A stretch of 64,000 bases of DNA from positions 1,116,001-1,180,000 of the forward strand of contig OZ245887.1 of NCBI GenBank assembly GCA_965229545.1, given 5' to 3'. The stretch is from Megaera sp965229545 (GTDB taxonomy: Bacteria > Pseudomonadota > Alphaproteobacteria > Rickettsiales > Rickettsiaceae). The first letter of the stretch is position 1; each line of letters opens with the position of its first letter. Shown in pieces: positions 9,524-19,055 of this stretch. Made by a program: the position numbers and the translations under genes. The notes under the pieces were generated by a model that saw only the letters and a program-made list of their open reading frames with translations, ran no database searches and had not been told where the DNA came from.

Positions 9524-10915
9524 ATGCGTCTTGGGATAATTGATATTGGCTCTAATGCTATTAGAGCAGTGGTACACGAAAGTAATACTATTGGTGCTCC
9601 AGAAATATTTAATAATAAGTTTAAAAACGATATTTTAACCCTTCTGACGCAGGAAGAGCTTGATATAAAACATCAGGCTTATTTATCAATAAATTATATA
9701 TTACATATATTTACCAGACTTCAAGTTACGGAAATTAAATGTGTCGCTACTGCTGTACTACGGGACCATCTGAGATCCAAGGCTTTTATAGAATTTATCA
9801 AAGAGAAATTTAACCTTACCATTGAAGTTATTTCAGGTGAAAGGGAAGCTTATTTAACTGCAGTCGGTTTAATATCAGGTATATCGGATGTAAATGGTGT
9901 AGCTGCTGATCTTGGTGGAGGCAGTTTAGAACTTATAGAAATTAATAATCGCCTAATCGGTAAGTTAAGTTCTCTTGCGCTTGGGACTAAAATAATTACT
10001 ACTAGAAAATTACAAAATTTAGAAGATATAACTAGGATTATCAGAGATGAATATGGGAATTATCAATATGAAAATTTATATTTAATTGGCGGAGCTCTTA
10101 GGTTTATTTGCCGCTTTTTTATTGAATTCAACAAATATCCTCTGAAAAACTTGCACAACCTTAGTATTTCGAGAGCTGATTTTAGCTTATATCTAAAGAG
10201 CATTAAAGAATTTCAATGTAATAAATTTATGTTAAATAGCAGGACGCTGAATCCAAATGCAATAATTGTAGCTCAGGCAATGTTAGAGGTTTTCCAACCT
10301 AAAAGTATAATTGTTTCCATATTCGGGTTGAAAGAGGGAGTAAGATATGAAATTTTGCCTGATATTGAAAAAAATCAGGATATAGTATTACAAAAAGTAG
10401 TGTATTGTTGCCAGTACGAATTGGGATCAACAAATTTTGACAAATACTATAAAATAATTGAACCTTTAGTGGAAGAAACAAAAGACCTTAGTCAGCTTTT
10501 AAAGCTAGCAATTATTTTGCAGTCGCTTAACAAATATTTTGATCAAAAGCTTTCTCCCAAGGCAATTTCCGAATTCATTTTAAATTCAGAAATTCCATTT
10601 ACTCATCGTCAAAGATTAATGATAGCCCTTATATTATCATATTCTTCAAATTTTAAGCCAGATGTAGAACTTATAAAAATTTCTAAAAAACTCCTTTGTA
10701 AACAAGATTTTAAAAATAGCCAAATTTTTGGTTATTTTATAAGGATTGCTAAAGATATTGACGGTTTTAATTTTACCGAACCATCATTTACCATCACTAT
10801 TAAAAACAGTTATTTAGAAATTATTACTAAGGATATTTTACCACGCCCTATATTTGAAAGTATATGTAATAAACTAAAATCTATTGCGTATATTAGAAAA
10901 ATAAGCTCTGATTAA
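9524..10915 (+). CDS. ppx: Ppx/GppA-family exopolyphosphatase
   Basis: This 463-residue protein is an ASKHA-fold phosphatase of the Ppx/GppA family, which hydrolyses polyphosphate or pppGpp. The first phosphate-binding loop is DIGSNAIRAVV (residues 6-16) and the second is AADLGGGSLELIE near residue 130. The C-terminal half (about 300 onward) is the helical extension. The frame is intact immediately downstream of the decayed rvh operon, with a 211-base AT-rich spacer. The Ppx against GppA choice cannot be made from the sequence alone. Confidence 0.82.
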   Translation: MRLGIIDIGSNAIRAVVHESNTIGAPEIFNNKFKNDILTLLTQEELDIKHQAYLSINYILHIFTRLQVTEIKCVATAVLRDHLRSKAFIEFIKEKFNLTIEVISGEREAYLTAVGLISGISDVNGVAADLGGGSLELIEINNRLIGKLSSLALGTKIITTRKLQNLEDITRIIRDEYGNYQYENLYLIGGALRFICRFFIEFNKYPLKNLHNLSISRADFSLYLKSIKEFQCNKFMLNSRTLNPNAIIVAQAMLEVFQPKSIIVSIFGLKEGVRYEILPDIEKNQDIVLQKVVYCCQYELGSTNFDKYYKIIEPLVEETKDLSQLLKLAIILQSLNKYFDQKLSPKAISEFILNSEIPFTHRQRLMIALILSYSSNFKPDVELIKISKKLLCKQDFKNSQIFGYFIRIAKDIDGFNFTEPSFTITIKNSYLEIITKDILPRPIFESICNKLKSIAYIRKISSD

Positions 10916-10933
10916 TAATAATTATTTGGAGGT

Positions 10934-11470
10934 ATGATGCTCAAAAATACCTTATCCTCATACGGGTTAATTGCTAAATTATTCCATTGGCTTATTGGTA
11001 TTGCCATAATATGGTTACTGGTCATTGGCTTTATTATGGTATCGATGCTATCATCGGCTGATAAGTGGCAGTTATATGCTATGCATAAAGCAATAGGGGT
11101 GGTTGTTTTATTTTTTGTATTGTTAAGACTTTTATGGCGTTTTATTGATGTAAAGTTAGAATTACCAGCTGATTTACCATTATGGCAAAAGTTAGCTTCT
11201 AAGATTACCCATTATCTCCTCTATATATTCATGTTTTTAATGCCGGTTAGTGGAATTTTAGTGTCGCGTTTTGGAGGGCATGAGATGAACGTTTTCAATT
11301 TATTTGTAATACCACCTCTGGCAAAGGATATAGTTTTAGCTAGCTTTTTTAATAGTTTACATGAAGTTACGGCCTTCTTATTTGCAGCTTTAATAGGGTT
11401 ACATATAAGTGCTGGGTTATACCATCACTTTGTGCGCAAAGATAATATCCTTATGCGCATGATAAAGTAA
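10934..11470 (+). CDS. cybB: Cytochrome b561 family membrane protein
   Basis: The protein has 178 residues and four transmembrane helices. Histidines at the positions expected for haem ligands lie in AKLFHWLIG (helix 1), YAMHKAIGV (helix 2), NSLHEVTAF (helix 3-4) and IGLHISAG (helix 4). The family moves electrons between quinol and other carriers in the inner membrane. It starts 18 bases after ppx behind a GGAGGT ribosome site and is convergent with suhB. Confidence 0.85.
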   Translation: MMLKNTLSSYGLIAKLFHWLIGIAIIWLLVIGFIMVSMLSSADKWQLYAMHKAIGVVVLFFVLLRLLWRFIDVKLELPADLPLWQKLASKITHYLLYIFMFLMPVSGILVSRFGGHEMNVFNLFVIPPLAKDIVLASFFNSLHEVTAFLFAALIGLHISAGLYHHFVRKDNILMRMIK

Positions 11471-11503
11471 CAATAAAAAAGTAGTTTAATTCCAGTTGAA
11501 TTT

Positions 11504-12253
11504 TTAAAATAAAACTTTTTGCAGTTTTTCCTGAATTTGGTAGTTAGAAGCGATAAAAACATTATTTTTGACGTAACTTAAGCCTCCAGCTTCACGAACT
11601 AATAAATCAAGTCCATGAGTTATTGGTTTATTTGGTAACAAGGCAATTTCAGACTTGCCGCTGATTAAGAGAGCAATTTGATAAGCGTAGGACTCAAAAA
11701 TCCTTATATTCGTAGAAATTTTTTGCGCCAGCTGTAGCTGCTGGTAGCTACAGCTAATTAAGCTATCTTCTAATTTACTATTAACTGATACTCTTAATCT
11801 AATAGTTCCAGCACCAAAATTAAAGGAATACCTTTCAAACCAAGATCCTTTCCCTTGTTCTGCATAATATATTTCACCTAACACGGGAAAATTGATTGCT
11901 ACTTTTTCAGCAGAAATTTTTCCTTGTTTTGCTGTTAAAATTGTTACTACTAAAGCAAAGAAAGGAATAGCTCTTTCGAAATTATAAGTTCCATCCAAAG
12001 GATCAACTAGGACTATAGGTCCGGTCAAATCTAAATTTGATAGATCTAGTTCTGTATGGTCAAAAATAATAGTTTTATAATATTTAGTAAGCGATTTTTG
12101 TAAATTATCTGCAACCCTTGTTTTTGCTTTATTAACAAAAACTTTTATGCTTCTGGCAGAATTCTGTAAATTTTCTAGTTCAAAATAATCCCGATGCAGA
12201 AATTTAGAGGCTTCTCTTAGCGCATTGTTAATTAAAACAACTTGATTTTGCAT
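11504..12253 (-). CDS. suhB: Inositol monophosphatase family protein (SuhB-like)
   Basis: This 249-residue Mg-dependent phosphatase carries the metal-binding motif IVLVDPLDGTYNFERAIP near residues 80-97, and the second aspartate motif near the C-terminus reads THGLDLLVREAGG. Its Asp pattern is that of IMPase/SuhB; the usual WD near the second motif is HGLD here. Its ATG overlaps the stop codon of efp (TAATG), so the two are translationally coupled. The substrate is not known; in other bacteria SuhB acts in rRNA transcription antitermination. Confidence 0.75.
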   Translation of the reverse strand: MQNQVVLINNALREASKFLHRDYFELENLQNSARSIKVFVNKAKTRVADNLQKSLTKYYKTIIFDHTELDLSNLDLTGPIVLVDPLDGTYNFERAIPFFALVVTILTAKQGKISAEKVAINFPVLGEIYYAEQGKGSWFERYSFNFGAGTIRLRVSVNSKLEDSLISCSYQQLQLAQKISTNIRIFESYAYQIALLISGKSEIALLPNKPITHGLDLLVREAGGLSYVKNNVFIASNYQIQEKLQKVLF

Positions 12254-12819
12254 TATTCTGCTCTTTTAACAAAAGTAGCGTCTTCAGTTTTAACTATTAT
12301 TTTTTCTCCAGTTACGAGATAAGGTGGAACCATTACCCTTAACCCATTGCTCATTATAGCCGGTTTATAGGAAGAAGTTACAGTAGCTCCTTTAATTACA
12401 GGATCGGTTTCCTGTATTTCTAATATAACAGTTTGTGCTAAAACAATACCAAGCGGTTTATCCTGATAAAACTCCACTTCTACATTCATTCCATCAGTTA
12501 AAAATGGCAATTTATCTTTCATTAATTCCTGATCAATCATTACTTGTTCAAAGGAATCGGGATCCATAAATACCAGAAGATTTTCTTCTTTATAGAGATA
12601 TTGCATTGCTTTCCTTTCAAGAAAAGACTTTTCAACGCTTTCACTAGAGCTAAAGCGTTGGTTTAATTTATTACCGGTACGCAAGTTTTTCATTTCTACC
12701 TGCACATAAGCGCCACCTTTTCCAGGTTTTGTGTGTTCAGGAGTTTTAGCAACAACCCATAATTCACCTTCGTAATCTAGGATGTTACCGGATTTTATAT
12801 CATTTGCTGAAATTCTCAT
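12253..12819 (-). CDS. efp: Elongation factor P
   Basis: EF-P relieves ribosomes stalled at polyproline. The 188-residue sequence shows the three-domain EF-P fold. The modification loop TKPGKGGAYVQV near residues 31-42 has Lys at the usual tip position. The C-terminal OB domain ends SNGLRVMVPPYLVTGEKI. It starts nine bases after secF and overlaps suhB, forming a secF-efp-suhB operon. No lysylation enzymes are seen in the window. Confidence 0.97.
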   Translation of the reverse strand: MRISANDIKSGNILDYEGELWVVAKTPEHTKPGKGGAYVQVEMKNLRTGNKLNQRFSSSESVEKSFLERKAMQYLYKEENLLVFMDPDSFEQVMIDQELMKDKLPFLTDGMNVEVEFYQDKPLGIVLAQTVILEIQETDPVIKGATVTSSYKPAIMSNGLRVMVPPYLVTGEKIIVKTEDATFVKRAE

Positions 12820-12828
12820 AGAATATTA

Positions 12829-13737
12829 TTATTTTAAGTTTTTAAAATTAAATAATGTAATTATTGGGGCCGAAATATAAATAGAAGAATATGTACCAAT
12901 TAATATTCCAAAAAATACTAGAATACTGAAGCTTTTTATTGCTTCACCGCCATGTAATATTAAAGCTAGGTTTGCAAGTAGCGTAGTAAATACAGTTATT
13001 GTTGTTCTAGATAGTGTTTCGTTTACACTCATATTAATTATATTGCCAATAGTTTTTTTATTATATTTGCGTAAATTTTCTCGAATACGATCATAAATAA
13101 CTACCGTATCATTTACCGAATATCCTATTATAGTCAAAATAGCAGCAATTGTGCTCAAGTTAAAATCAAGCTTGGTAGCACTTAGAAAACCAAGGCTTAA
13201 AACCGCATCGTGGACTAATGCTGCTAAAACTCCTATGCCGAATTGCCACTCAAATCTTACCCAAATGTAGACCATGATAGATAAAAATGATAGAAGCATT
13301 GCCATAATTCCTGATTTTATCATCTGATTACCAACTTGCGGCCCAACAAAATCTACTTTTCTATATTCAATTTCATATGGAAAGTTTTGTTTTAGAGCAG
13401 ACTTGATAAGCTCAATATTGTGCATTAAATTTTCCTCGCTGCTAATTCCTGCACGAATTGAAATGTCTTTATCGCTGCCAAAATTCTGTAGAACTATTTC
13501 TCCAATATTAAGTTCGTTAAGTACCGTGCGCATTTTAGCCAGATCAGGAGCTTGGTTAATGCGCAGTTCCATACTAATTCCTCCGGCAAAATCAATACCA
13601 AAATTAAATTTATAAATACCAATCCAAACTATGCTAAGGACAAATAAAAAAACTGATAAAGCATAATTAAGATTTTTAATTCGCATAAAATCAAAATTAG
13701 TATTACTCGGAACAATTTTTAATGGAAATAGCTGCAT
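12829..13737 (-). CDS. secF: Protein-export membrane protein SecF
   Basis: SecF pairs with SecD to draw preproteins across the membrane using the proton gradient. The 302-residue protein has an N-terminal helix, the signature NFGIDFAGGISMEL near residue 46, a periplasmic domain, and five C-terminal helices including the IGYSVNDTVVIYDRIREN motif near residue 205. It lies apart from yajC-secD (18161-20609), a split not unusual in Rickettsiales. Confidence 0.97.
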   Translation of the reverse strand: MQLFPLKIVPSNTNFDFMRIKNLNYALSVFLFVLSIVWIGIYKFNFGIDFAGGISMELRINQAPDLAKMRTVLNELNIGEIVLQNFGSDKDISIRAGISSEENLMHNIELIKSALKQNFPYEIEYRKVDFVGPQVGNQMIKSGIMAMLLSFLSIMVYIWVRFEWQFGIGVLAALVHDAVLSLGFLSATKLDFNLSTIAAILTIIGYSVNDTVVIYDRIRENLRKYNKKTIGNIINMSVNETLSRTTITVFTTLLANLALILHGGEAIKSFSILVFFGILIGTYSSIYISAPIITLFNFKNLK

Positions 13738-13994
13738 TTTAAGTTATTAAAATAATTACTGCTGGAAAATTAATGGCATAATACAACATATAATAGTACA
13801 AATCCATAAAAATAATATGGATGTGAGTTCCTGTAGGAAAATGCTATTACCTAAGCTCTACACCTTCTAATAAGTAATTTTAAACGACTAATTATGTTTA
13901 TTGAGTCTGTTGTCGTCAACTATTAGATAAATAAGAATTTCAAGCCGAATTTCTAGCAGTTCAATTGAAGTTTTAAGAATTATTTTTTGACCTA

Positions 13995-14537
13995 CTACTT
14001 CTGAGCTGTCTCTAATTCCTGATTTGTTTCATTTTCAGATTTTTTCTTCCCGCCTTCTTTGTACTCAATTAAAGCATCTTGGGCTTCGGATTTCGATTTA
14101 GCTACCACTACTAATACGGATGCAAAAATTTCAGGATGTAACATTACTTGGACTTTGAACACACCATTAACCTTTATAGGACTGTCAAGTAGTATGTTTG
14201 AGTAATTGAGCTTATATCCGCTAAGTTCAGAAAGGGAGGAGGCAAGTAACTTCAAGGATATGGAGCCAAACAATCTTCCATCTGCTCCGGATTGGGTAAC
14301 AAAAGTTAAATGTTTACCGTCTAAAGCTTTTGCAGTAGCTTCCTTTTTTGATTTTTCGTGAATGTTTTTTTCTTCAAGTTCTTTTTGAAGAGCGGCAAAT
14401 TTGCCTAAGTTGTCCTTTGTTGCTCTTATCGCAATGCCTTGAGGAACTAAAAAATTCCGGCCATAACCGTTTTTTACATTAACTACTTCACCAACTTTTC
14501 CTAGTTTTCTAACTGGTTTGATTAAAATGACTTGCAT
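13995..14537 (-). CDS. rplI: 50S ribosomal protein L9
   Basis: The 180-residue protein has the L9 N-terminal domain (MQVILIKPVRKLGKVGEVVNV, KNGYGRNFLVPQGIA), a long connecting helix and the rRNA-binding C-terminal domain. The last 25 residues form a Lys/Glu-rich extension beyond the usual 150-residue length. It is the last gene of the rpsF-rpsR-rplI operon. Confidence 0.97.
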   Translation of the reverse strand: MQVILIKPVRKLGKVGEVVNVKNGYGRNFLVPQGIAIRATKDNLGKFAALQKELEEKNIHEKSKKEATAKALDGKHLTFVTQSGADGRLFGSISLKLLASSLSELSGYKLNYSNILLDSPIKVNGVFKVQVMLHPEIFASVLVVVAKSKSEAQDALIEYKEGGKKKSENETNQELETAQK

Positions 14538-14606
14538 GAACTTAAAACTAACATTAATTAAAATAAAGTGTAAATAACTTTTGACATAAAATCAAAAGGG
14601 AATTTA

Positions 14607-14900
14607 TTATTTGCCTTGAAATACAAATGGTAATAAAGCAATAATACGGCTATGCCTTATAGATTTTTTTATGTTACGTTGATGTTTAGAACATACATTT
14701 GTGATCCTGCTCGGTAACATTCTTCCCCCCTCTGAAATAAATTTACCAAGGAGTTCCGGGTCTTTATAATCTATTTTCGGGGATCCTTCTGAGCATAAAG
14801 GGCATCCTTTACGCTTTCTGAAAAACATTTTTGAGCTATTCTTGTCTGCACCTAACTTTGAATCGTAATCTAGGCCATCCATATTATTTTCGTAAGACAT
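14607..14900 (-). CDS. rpsR: 30S ribosomal protein S18
   Basis: The 97-residue S18 has an acidic N-terminal extension, a Cys pair (CPLCSEG) and the conserved core DPELLGKFISEGGRMLPSR, followed by the basic RHSRIIALLPF end. It sits between rpsF (26 bases upstream) and rplI (69 bases downstream) and pairs with S6 in the 30S platform. Confidence 0.97.
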   Translation of the reverse strand: MSYENNMDGLDYDSKLGADKNSSKMFFRKRKGCPLCSEGSPKIDYKDPELLGKFISEGGRMLPSRITNVCSKHQRNIKKSIRHSRIIALLPFVFQGK

Positions 14901-14926
14901 CGAAGTAATCTATTTAATATTTATTT

Positions 14927-15295
14927 CTATTGCTGTTTTATAGTAACATCAACTGTTTCTTCAAGATCCAGCGATTTTGCTCTTAAAATTGGAGAATGGT
15001 CTTTGCTTATCTCCTTTACCTTAACAAGAGAAGATCTAATGACACTTTCACTTAACTTGATTTTCCTTCCAAGTTCTTTTACCAGAACATTATCGGCTTC
15101 TATACCCATGAAATAATAATGACCTTTTTTATTATTTTTAATTTCATAAGCAAGTGTCCTTAAACCCCAATACTCTGTCTTAAGAACATTACCTTTGTGA
15201 TCTTTGATAATCTTAATGAAATCATCGGCTATTTTATCAACATCTGAAGACGAGACATCTTGACGAATGACGATAATTGATTCATAAAAAGCCAT
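14927..15295 (-). CDS. rpsF: 30S ribosomal protein S6
   Basis: The 122-residue S6 has the typical start MAFYESIIVIRQD, the WGLRTLAYEIKNNKKGHYY core and the IRSSLVKVKE end. It is the first gene of the rpsF-rpsR-rplI operon, transcribed away from the response regulator at 15536. The 240-base AT-rich gap must hold both promoters. Confidence 0.97.
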   Translation of the reverse strand: MAFYESIIVIRQDVSSSDVDKIADDFIKIIKDHKGNVLKTEYWGLRTLAYEIKNNKKGHYYFMGIEADNVLVKELGRKIKLSESVIRSSLVKVKEISKDHSPILRAKSLDLEETVDVTIKQQ

Positions 15296-15535
15296 ATTAA
15301 AGAATCTCCCAAAATCTCTAAATTAAATAATTAGGCGCATTTATAACAATATAAACTAATTTATTCAAGCATAATCTTATTAAGTAATGCAAAAATGTCT
15401 GTCATTTTTATAAAATCAGTATATAAAGTGCCTTGTTTAAAAGAATATTACCTTTGTTTATAAATTTGTAAGGTATTTATAACGCTTTGTATATGTTTAT
15501 TTAACAGACGATTATATTTTTAAGGAGAGTGTAAA

Positions 15536-16228
15536 GTGTCAGATAAATTACCACCTAAAATTCTAGTTATAGAGCATGATGATCAATCAAACGCTATTTT
15601 ATGTAATACTATAGAGAGGTATTGGTTTGATGTAACAAGGGCTAGAAATGCAGAAACCGCTCTAAGATTAGCATATGTAAATAAGCCGAATGCCGCTATT
15701 ATCAGCTCTAGACTACAAGATGTCTCGGCAATTGAAATGGCTACTCGTTTAAAGAAAATTGAAGGTTTGCAAAAGATACCGATAATTTTCTTAGTTAATC
15801 AAGACGAATCGGCACAGTATTACAGTACTAACGACGATAATTCTAATAAAGTTTTATTTAGGCCTTTTACCCCAAATGAACTTATGATTAATATAAAATC
15901 ACTCCTGAGAAGATCTAATCCCATATTCCAAAACAAGTTTATTAAACATAAAAATATTACGATGGATTTAGCAACTTATAAAGTTTTTCATGGGCAAAAA
16001 CAGGTTCATTTTGGACCTACCGAGTTTAAGCTGCTGCAGCTGTTTATGACCAATCCCGATAGTACTTATTCCCGGAGACAAATAGTAGATTATGTATGGG
16101 GTATAGATAAAGATATATCTTCTCGAACTGTTGATGTGCATATTAACCGTATTAGGAAAATGATGGACCTAAACGATGGTAACCAGGTAATTAGAACCAT
16201 AAGAGCAGCCGGTTACCGTCTGGATTAG
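15536..16228 (+). CDS. OmpR/PhoB-type response regulator with degenerate receiver
   Basis: This 230-residue protein has an N-terminal receiver-like domain (8-120) and a C-terminal winged-helix DNA-binding domain (130-230, ending RTVDVHINRIRKMMD and IRTIRAAGYRLD). The wing domain is well conserved. In the receiver the phospho-acceptor Asp is Ser57 (AAIISSRLQD), the acidic pair is Glu13-His14, the Thr/Ser switch is Val and the conserved Lys is Arg (LFRPFTP). It should therefore act without Asp phosphorylation. It starts at GTG behind AAGGAGAG. No partner kinase is adjacent. Confidence 0.85.
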   Translation: MSDKLPPKILVIEHDDQSNAILCNTIERYWFDVTRARNAETALRLAYVNKPNAAIISSRLQDVSAIEMATRLKKIEGLQKIPIIFLVNQDESAQYYSTNDDNSNKVLFRPFTPNELMINIKSLLRRSNPIFQNKFIKHKNITMDLATYKVFHGQKQVHFGPTEFKLLQLFMTNPDSTYSRRQIVDYVWGIDKDISSRTVDVHINRIRKMMDLNDGNQVIRTIRAAGYRLD

Positions 16229-16360
16229 CTTTAATGGTTTTTTAAAGAAGACTATTAGGGTGTCAAATATGGAATTGCTTAATTATTTTATTTATTGCGT
16301 TATTAAAGAAATAGTTATAATTAATTAAAACGCTCTTTATCCATCAAACATCATTTAGTA

Positions 16361-18121
16361 ATGTCGCAGCAAAATCTTAAATCATCGGAAGTAATCAAAA
16401 GGCTTTTAGTTAACCATGTTAAACCTTATAAATCTGAGCTACTGATAGCTATTTTTTTTATGATTGTAGTAGCTGCCTGCGCTGCAGCGGTAGTTTGGTT
16501 AACCAAACCAGCTATTGATAAAATATTAGTTGCTCGCAATACGCATATGCTTGTTATCATTCCGCTGTTAATGCTCGGAGTATATGTAATAAAAGGTATA
16601 GCAGAATATTATCAAGGGTATTTGATCAAATATGTCGGCCAGAAGATATTGACTGATATGCAAATACAAATGTATGAACATCTTCTATATGCCGATCTTG
16701 CCTATGTCCAATCTCAGTCTTCCGGACGACTTATTTCACGTTTTACTAATGATATAATATTAATGCGTGGTGCTGTTTCAAACATGCTTGTCGGTTGTGC
16801 AAAATATTTGCTTTCTGTTGTTTTTTTGATCATCATAATGTTTAGCTTAGAACCATTCTTATCTATGTTTGTGTTTCTAGCTTTTCCAGTTGCAATTTAT
16901 CCTGTGCAAAAACTTGGTAGAAGAATGCGCCGCGTAACTGGTGATGCTCAGGAAGAATTAAGTAATTATACTGCCAGGTTAGACGAGACGTTTCAGTCTA
17001 TAAAAATAATCAAATCTTTTTGTGCCGAGAAAATAGAATCTGTGAGGGCGAAAGAGATAACGGCAAAAATTTTAGCTTTTTATAAAAAGTCTGCAATGCT
17101 TGATTCTTTAACTTCGCCGGTTATGGAATTTTTATGCGGTCTAGCTATTGCTTGTGTGCTTTGGTATGGAGGGTTTCAGGTAATATCTGGTAAGATGACA
17201 ATCGGTGAGTTATTTACCTTTATTGCTGCTTTTGTTTCCGCTTATAGACCATTTAAAAGCTTAGTGTCACTGAATGTAAATTTACAGGAAGGACTTGCTG
17301 CAGCAAACAGAATATTTAATATCCTTGATACCAAACCATTAATCCAGGATAATGCCAATGCTTTAAAACCTAATTTTGGATATCCGGAGATTCTTTTTGA
17401 GAAGGTTGCCTTAAAATTTGGCGAAAAGGAAGCTATAAAATTTGTTGATCTTAAAATAGAAAAAGCAAAGACATATGCGATTGTTGGTAAGTCCGGCAGC
17501 GGTAAAACTTCTCTAGCAAATTTATTAGTACGTTTTTATAACCCAACGGAAGGTAGAGTTTTAATAAATTCATACGATATAAGAGATATTTTACTCACCC
17601 ACTTGCGGAACCAAATAGCTATGGTTTCACAAGATACTATTTTAGTGGATGCTAGTATCGCAGAAAATATAGCGTATGGTAATTTAACAGCTACTCGTTA
17701 CGATATAATCAATGTGGCTAAGCATGCAGATGCAGATGAGTTTATTAGTAAACTAGTTGAGGGGTATGATACTGTCATAGGGATAGGTGGCTGTACTTTG
17801 TCCGGAGGACAAAAACAGCGTCTTGCAATAGCTAGAGCATTTTTAAAAAACTCACCGATTATGTTATTTGATGAGGCAACAAGTGCTCTTGACCCGGAAT
17901 CCGAACAGTCGATAGTGCATTCTTTTACTAAACTACGTAAAGGGAAAACTACTTTAATTATTACCCATAGGCTTGCAAGTATTAGGGATGTAGACAAAAT
18001 TATCGTTATGAAAAACGGTGAAATAGAGGAGCAAGGTACACATGAAGAGCTGATTAACTTAAAAGGCGAGTATTATAAATTGTATAATAAGCAATTGAAC
18101 AAAAAGGCTAAAACTGTATAA
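16361..18121 (+). CDS. msbA: MsbA-like lipid ABC exporter (fused permease-ATPase)
   Basis: The 586-residue half-transporter has six transmembrane helices (about 20-300) and a nucleotide-binding domain with Walker A (VGKSGSGKTSLANLL), the ABC signature LSGGQKQRLAIARA, Walker B (IMLFDEATSALD) and the H-loop (IITHRLAS). This is the MsbA layout, which flips lipid A-core across the inner membrane as a dimer. Together with lptF and lptG in the window it points to an LPS-making cell. MsbA is favoured over other type I exporters by this context, but the substrate is inferred. Confidence 0.8.
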   Translation: MSQQNLKSSEVIKRLLVNHVKPYKSELLIAIFFMIVVAACAAAVVWLTKPAIDKILVARNTHMLVIIPLLMLGVYVIKGIAEYYQGYLIKYVGQKILTDMQIQMYEHLLYADLAYVQSQSSGRLISRFTNDIILMRGAVSNMLVGCAKYLLSVVFLIIIMFSLEPFLSMFVFLAFPVAIYPVQKLGRRMRRVTGDAQEELSNYTARLDETFQSIKIIKSFCAEKIESVRAKEITAKILAFYKKSAMLDSLTSPVMEFLCGLAIACVLWYGGFQVISGKMTIGELFTFIAAFVSAYRPFKSLVSLNVNLQEGLAAANRIFNILDTKPLIQDNANALKPNFGYPEILFEKVALKFGEKEAIKFVDLKIEKAKTYAIVGKSGSGKTSLANLLVRFYNPTEGRVLINSYDIRDILLTHLRNQIAMVSQDTILVDASIAENIAYGNLTATRYDIINVAKHADADEFISKLVEGYDTVIGIGGCTLSGGQKQRLAIARAFLKNSPIMLFDEATSALDPESEQSIVHSFTKLRKGKTTLIITHRLASIRDVDKIIVMKNGEIEEQGTHEELINLKGEYYKLYNKQLNKKAKTV

Positions 18122-18160
18122 TTACTGAAAATAAATTCAAATCTTAAGGAGAATATTAGT

Positions 18161-18607
18161 ATGTTTATCAATAACGTTTATGCCCAAGAAACTTCACCAA
18201 ATACTACTTCTGCAGATACTATTACTTTACAGGATAGTGAAGCTTTGCCAAAAGCCCCAGAATCTCCTGGAAATAGCTGGACTAGCCTTGTGCCGATGGT
18301 TTTGATTTTTGCCGTGTTTTACTTTTTACTGATACGTCCCCAAGAGAAACGCCGACGTGCTCAACAAGATCTAGTTTCCGGTGTAAAAAAGGGTGAAGAG
18401 GTATTAACCAATTCAGGCATTATTGGTGTTGTTAGTAAGATTAATGATAGTGATAATACGGTACATATAACAATTGCTAAAGATGTTGAGATCAAAATGT
18501 TAAAAACCTCTATTGCTGATATATTAAGCCGTGCAAAAAAGGAAGAGGTAAAAGATAATAAATCTTTTGCCAAGAAAAAAGGTGAAGATAAACCAAGCAA
18601 TAAATGA
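18161..18607 (+). CDS. yajC: Sec translocon accessory protein YajC
   Basis: The protein has one membrane helix (residues 45-62) followed by the YajC motif LIRPQEKRRRAQQDLVSGVK and a basic cytoplasmic tail. It is longer than usual at both ends (148 residues) with an acidic N-terminal extension. A strong AAGGAG ribosome site precedes the ATG. It forms a cluster with the hypothetical gene at 18651 and secD. Confidence 0.93.
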   Translation: MFINNVYAQETSPNTTSADTITLQDSEALPKAPESPGNSWTSLVPMVLIFAVFYFLLIRPQEKRRRAQQDLVSGVKKGEEVLTNSGIIGVVSKINDSDNTVHITIAKDVEIKMLKTSIADILSRAKKEEVKDNKSFAKKKGEDKPSNK

Positions 18608-18650
18608 TTTTTACGAGTCTGAATAATAATGCAAAGATCATAATTTTATA

Positions 18651-19046
18651 ATGTTTAAAAACTTAGTTCACCTGTATAGCTTATTTGTGTGTTTAATAGC
18701 ATCTATAGTAATGATGATAGCTATTGGTATTATGCTTGGTAATGTAACTGATATCCTATTACCAGAGTATAAATACATGAACCAGTTAGATAAATTTACT
18801 AGTAATGAGAAATATATTGATTACCAAAAGCAGAGTGACCCTATTAATAAAGAAAGGTTGCAAATAATTGATTCCGATTCGGTAGCAGAAAAAAGACTTG
18901 CAGAGAGAGAAGATTACATGAATAGAATTAAGGGTGATGCTATTAGTACCGTAATTAATTGTATTACTTGGCTTATTACTGGTTTATTTTTCTTTGTAAT
19001 CCATTGGAGAATCCATAAGGGTTCTTTTCTGCCTCAAATAATTTAA
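18651..19046 (+). CDS. Conserved-looking membrane protein between yajC and secD
   Basis: I do not recognise this 131-residue protein. It has two predicted membrane segments (residues 7-30 and 98-118) separated by a charged, Lys/Glu-rich loop. It ends nine bases before secD, so it is almost certainly co-transcribed and co-translated with the Sec accessory genes. Its place suggests a role at or near the translocon, but that is inference from position only. Confidence 0.65.
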   Translation: MFKNLVHLYSLFVCLIASIVMMIAIGIMLGNVTDILLPEYKYMNQLDKFTSNEKYIDYQKQSDPINKERLQIIDSDSVAEKRLAEREDYMNRIKGDAISTVINCITWLITGLFFFVIHWRIHKGSFLPQII

Positions 19047-19055
19047 AGGGATAAA

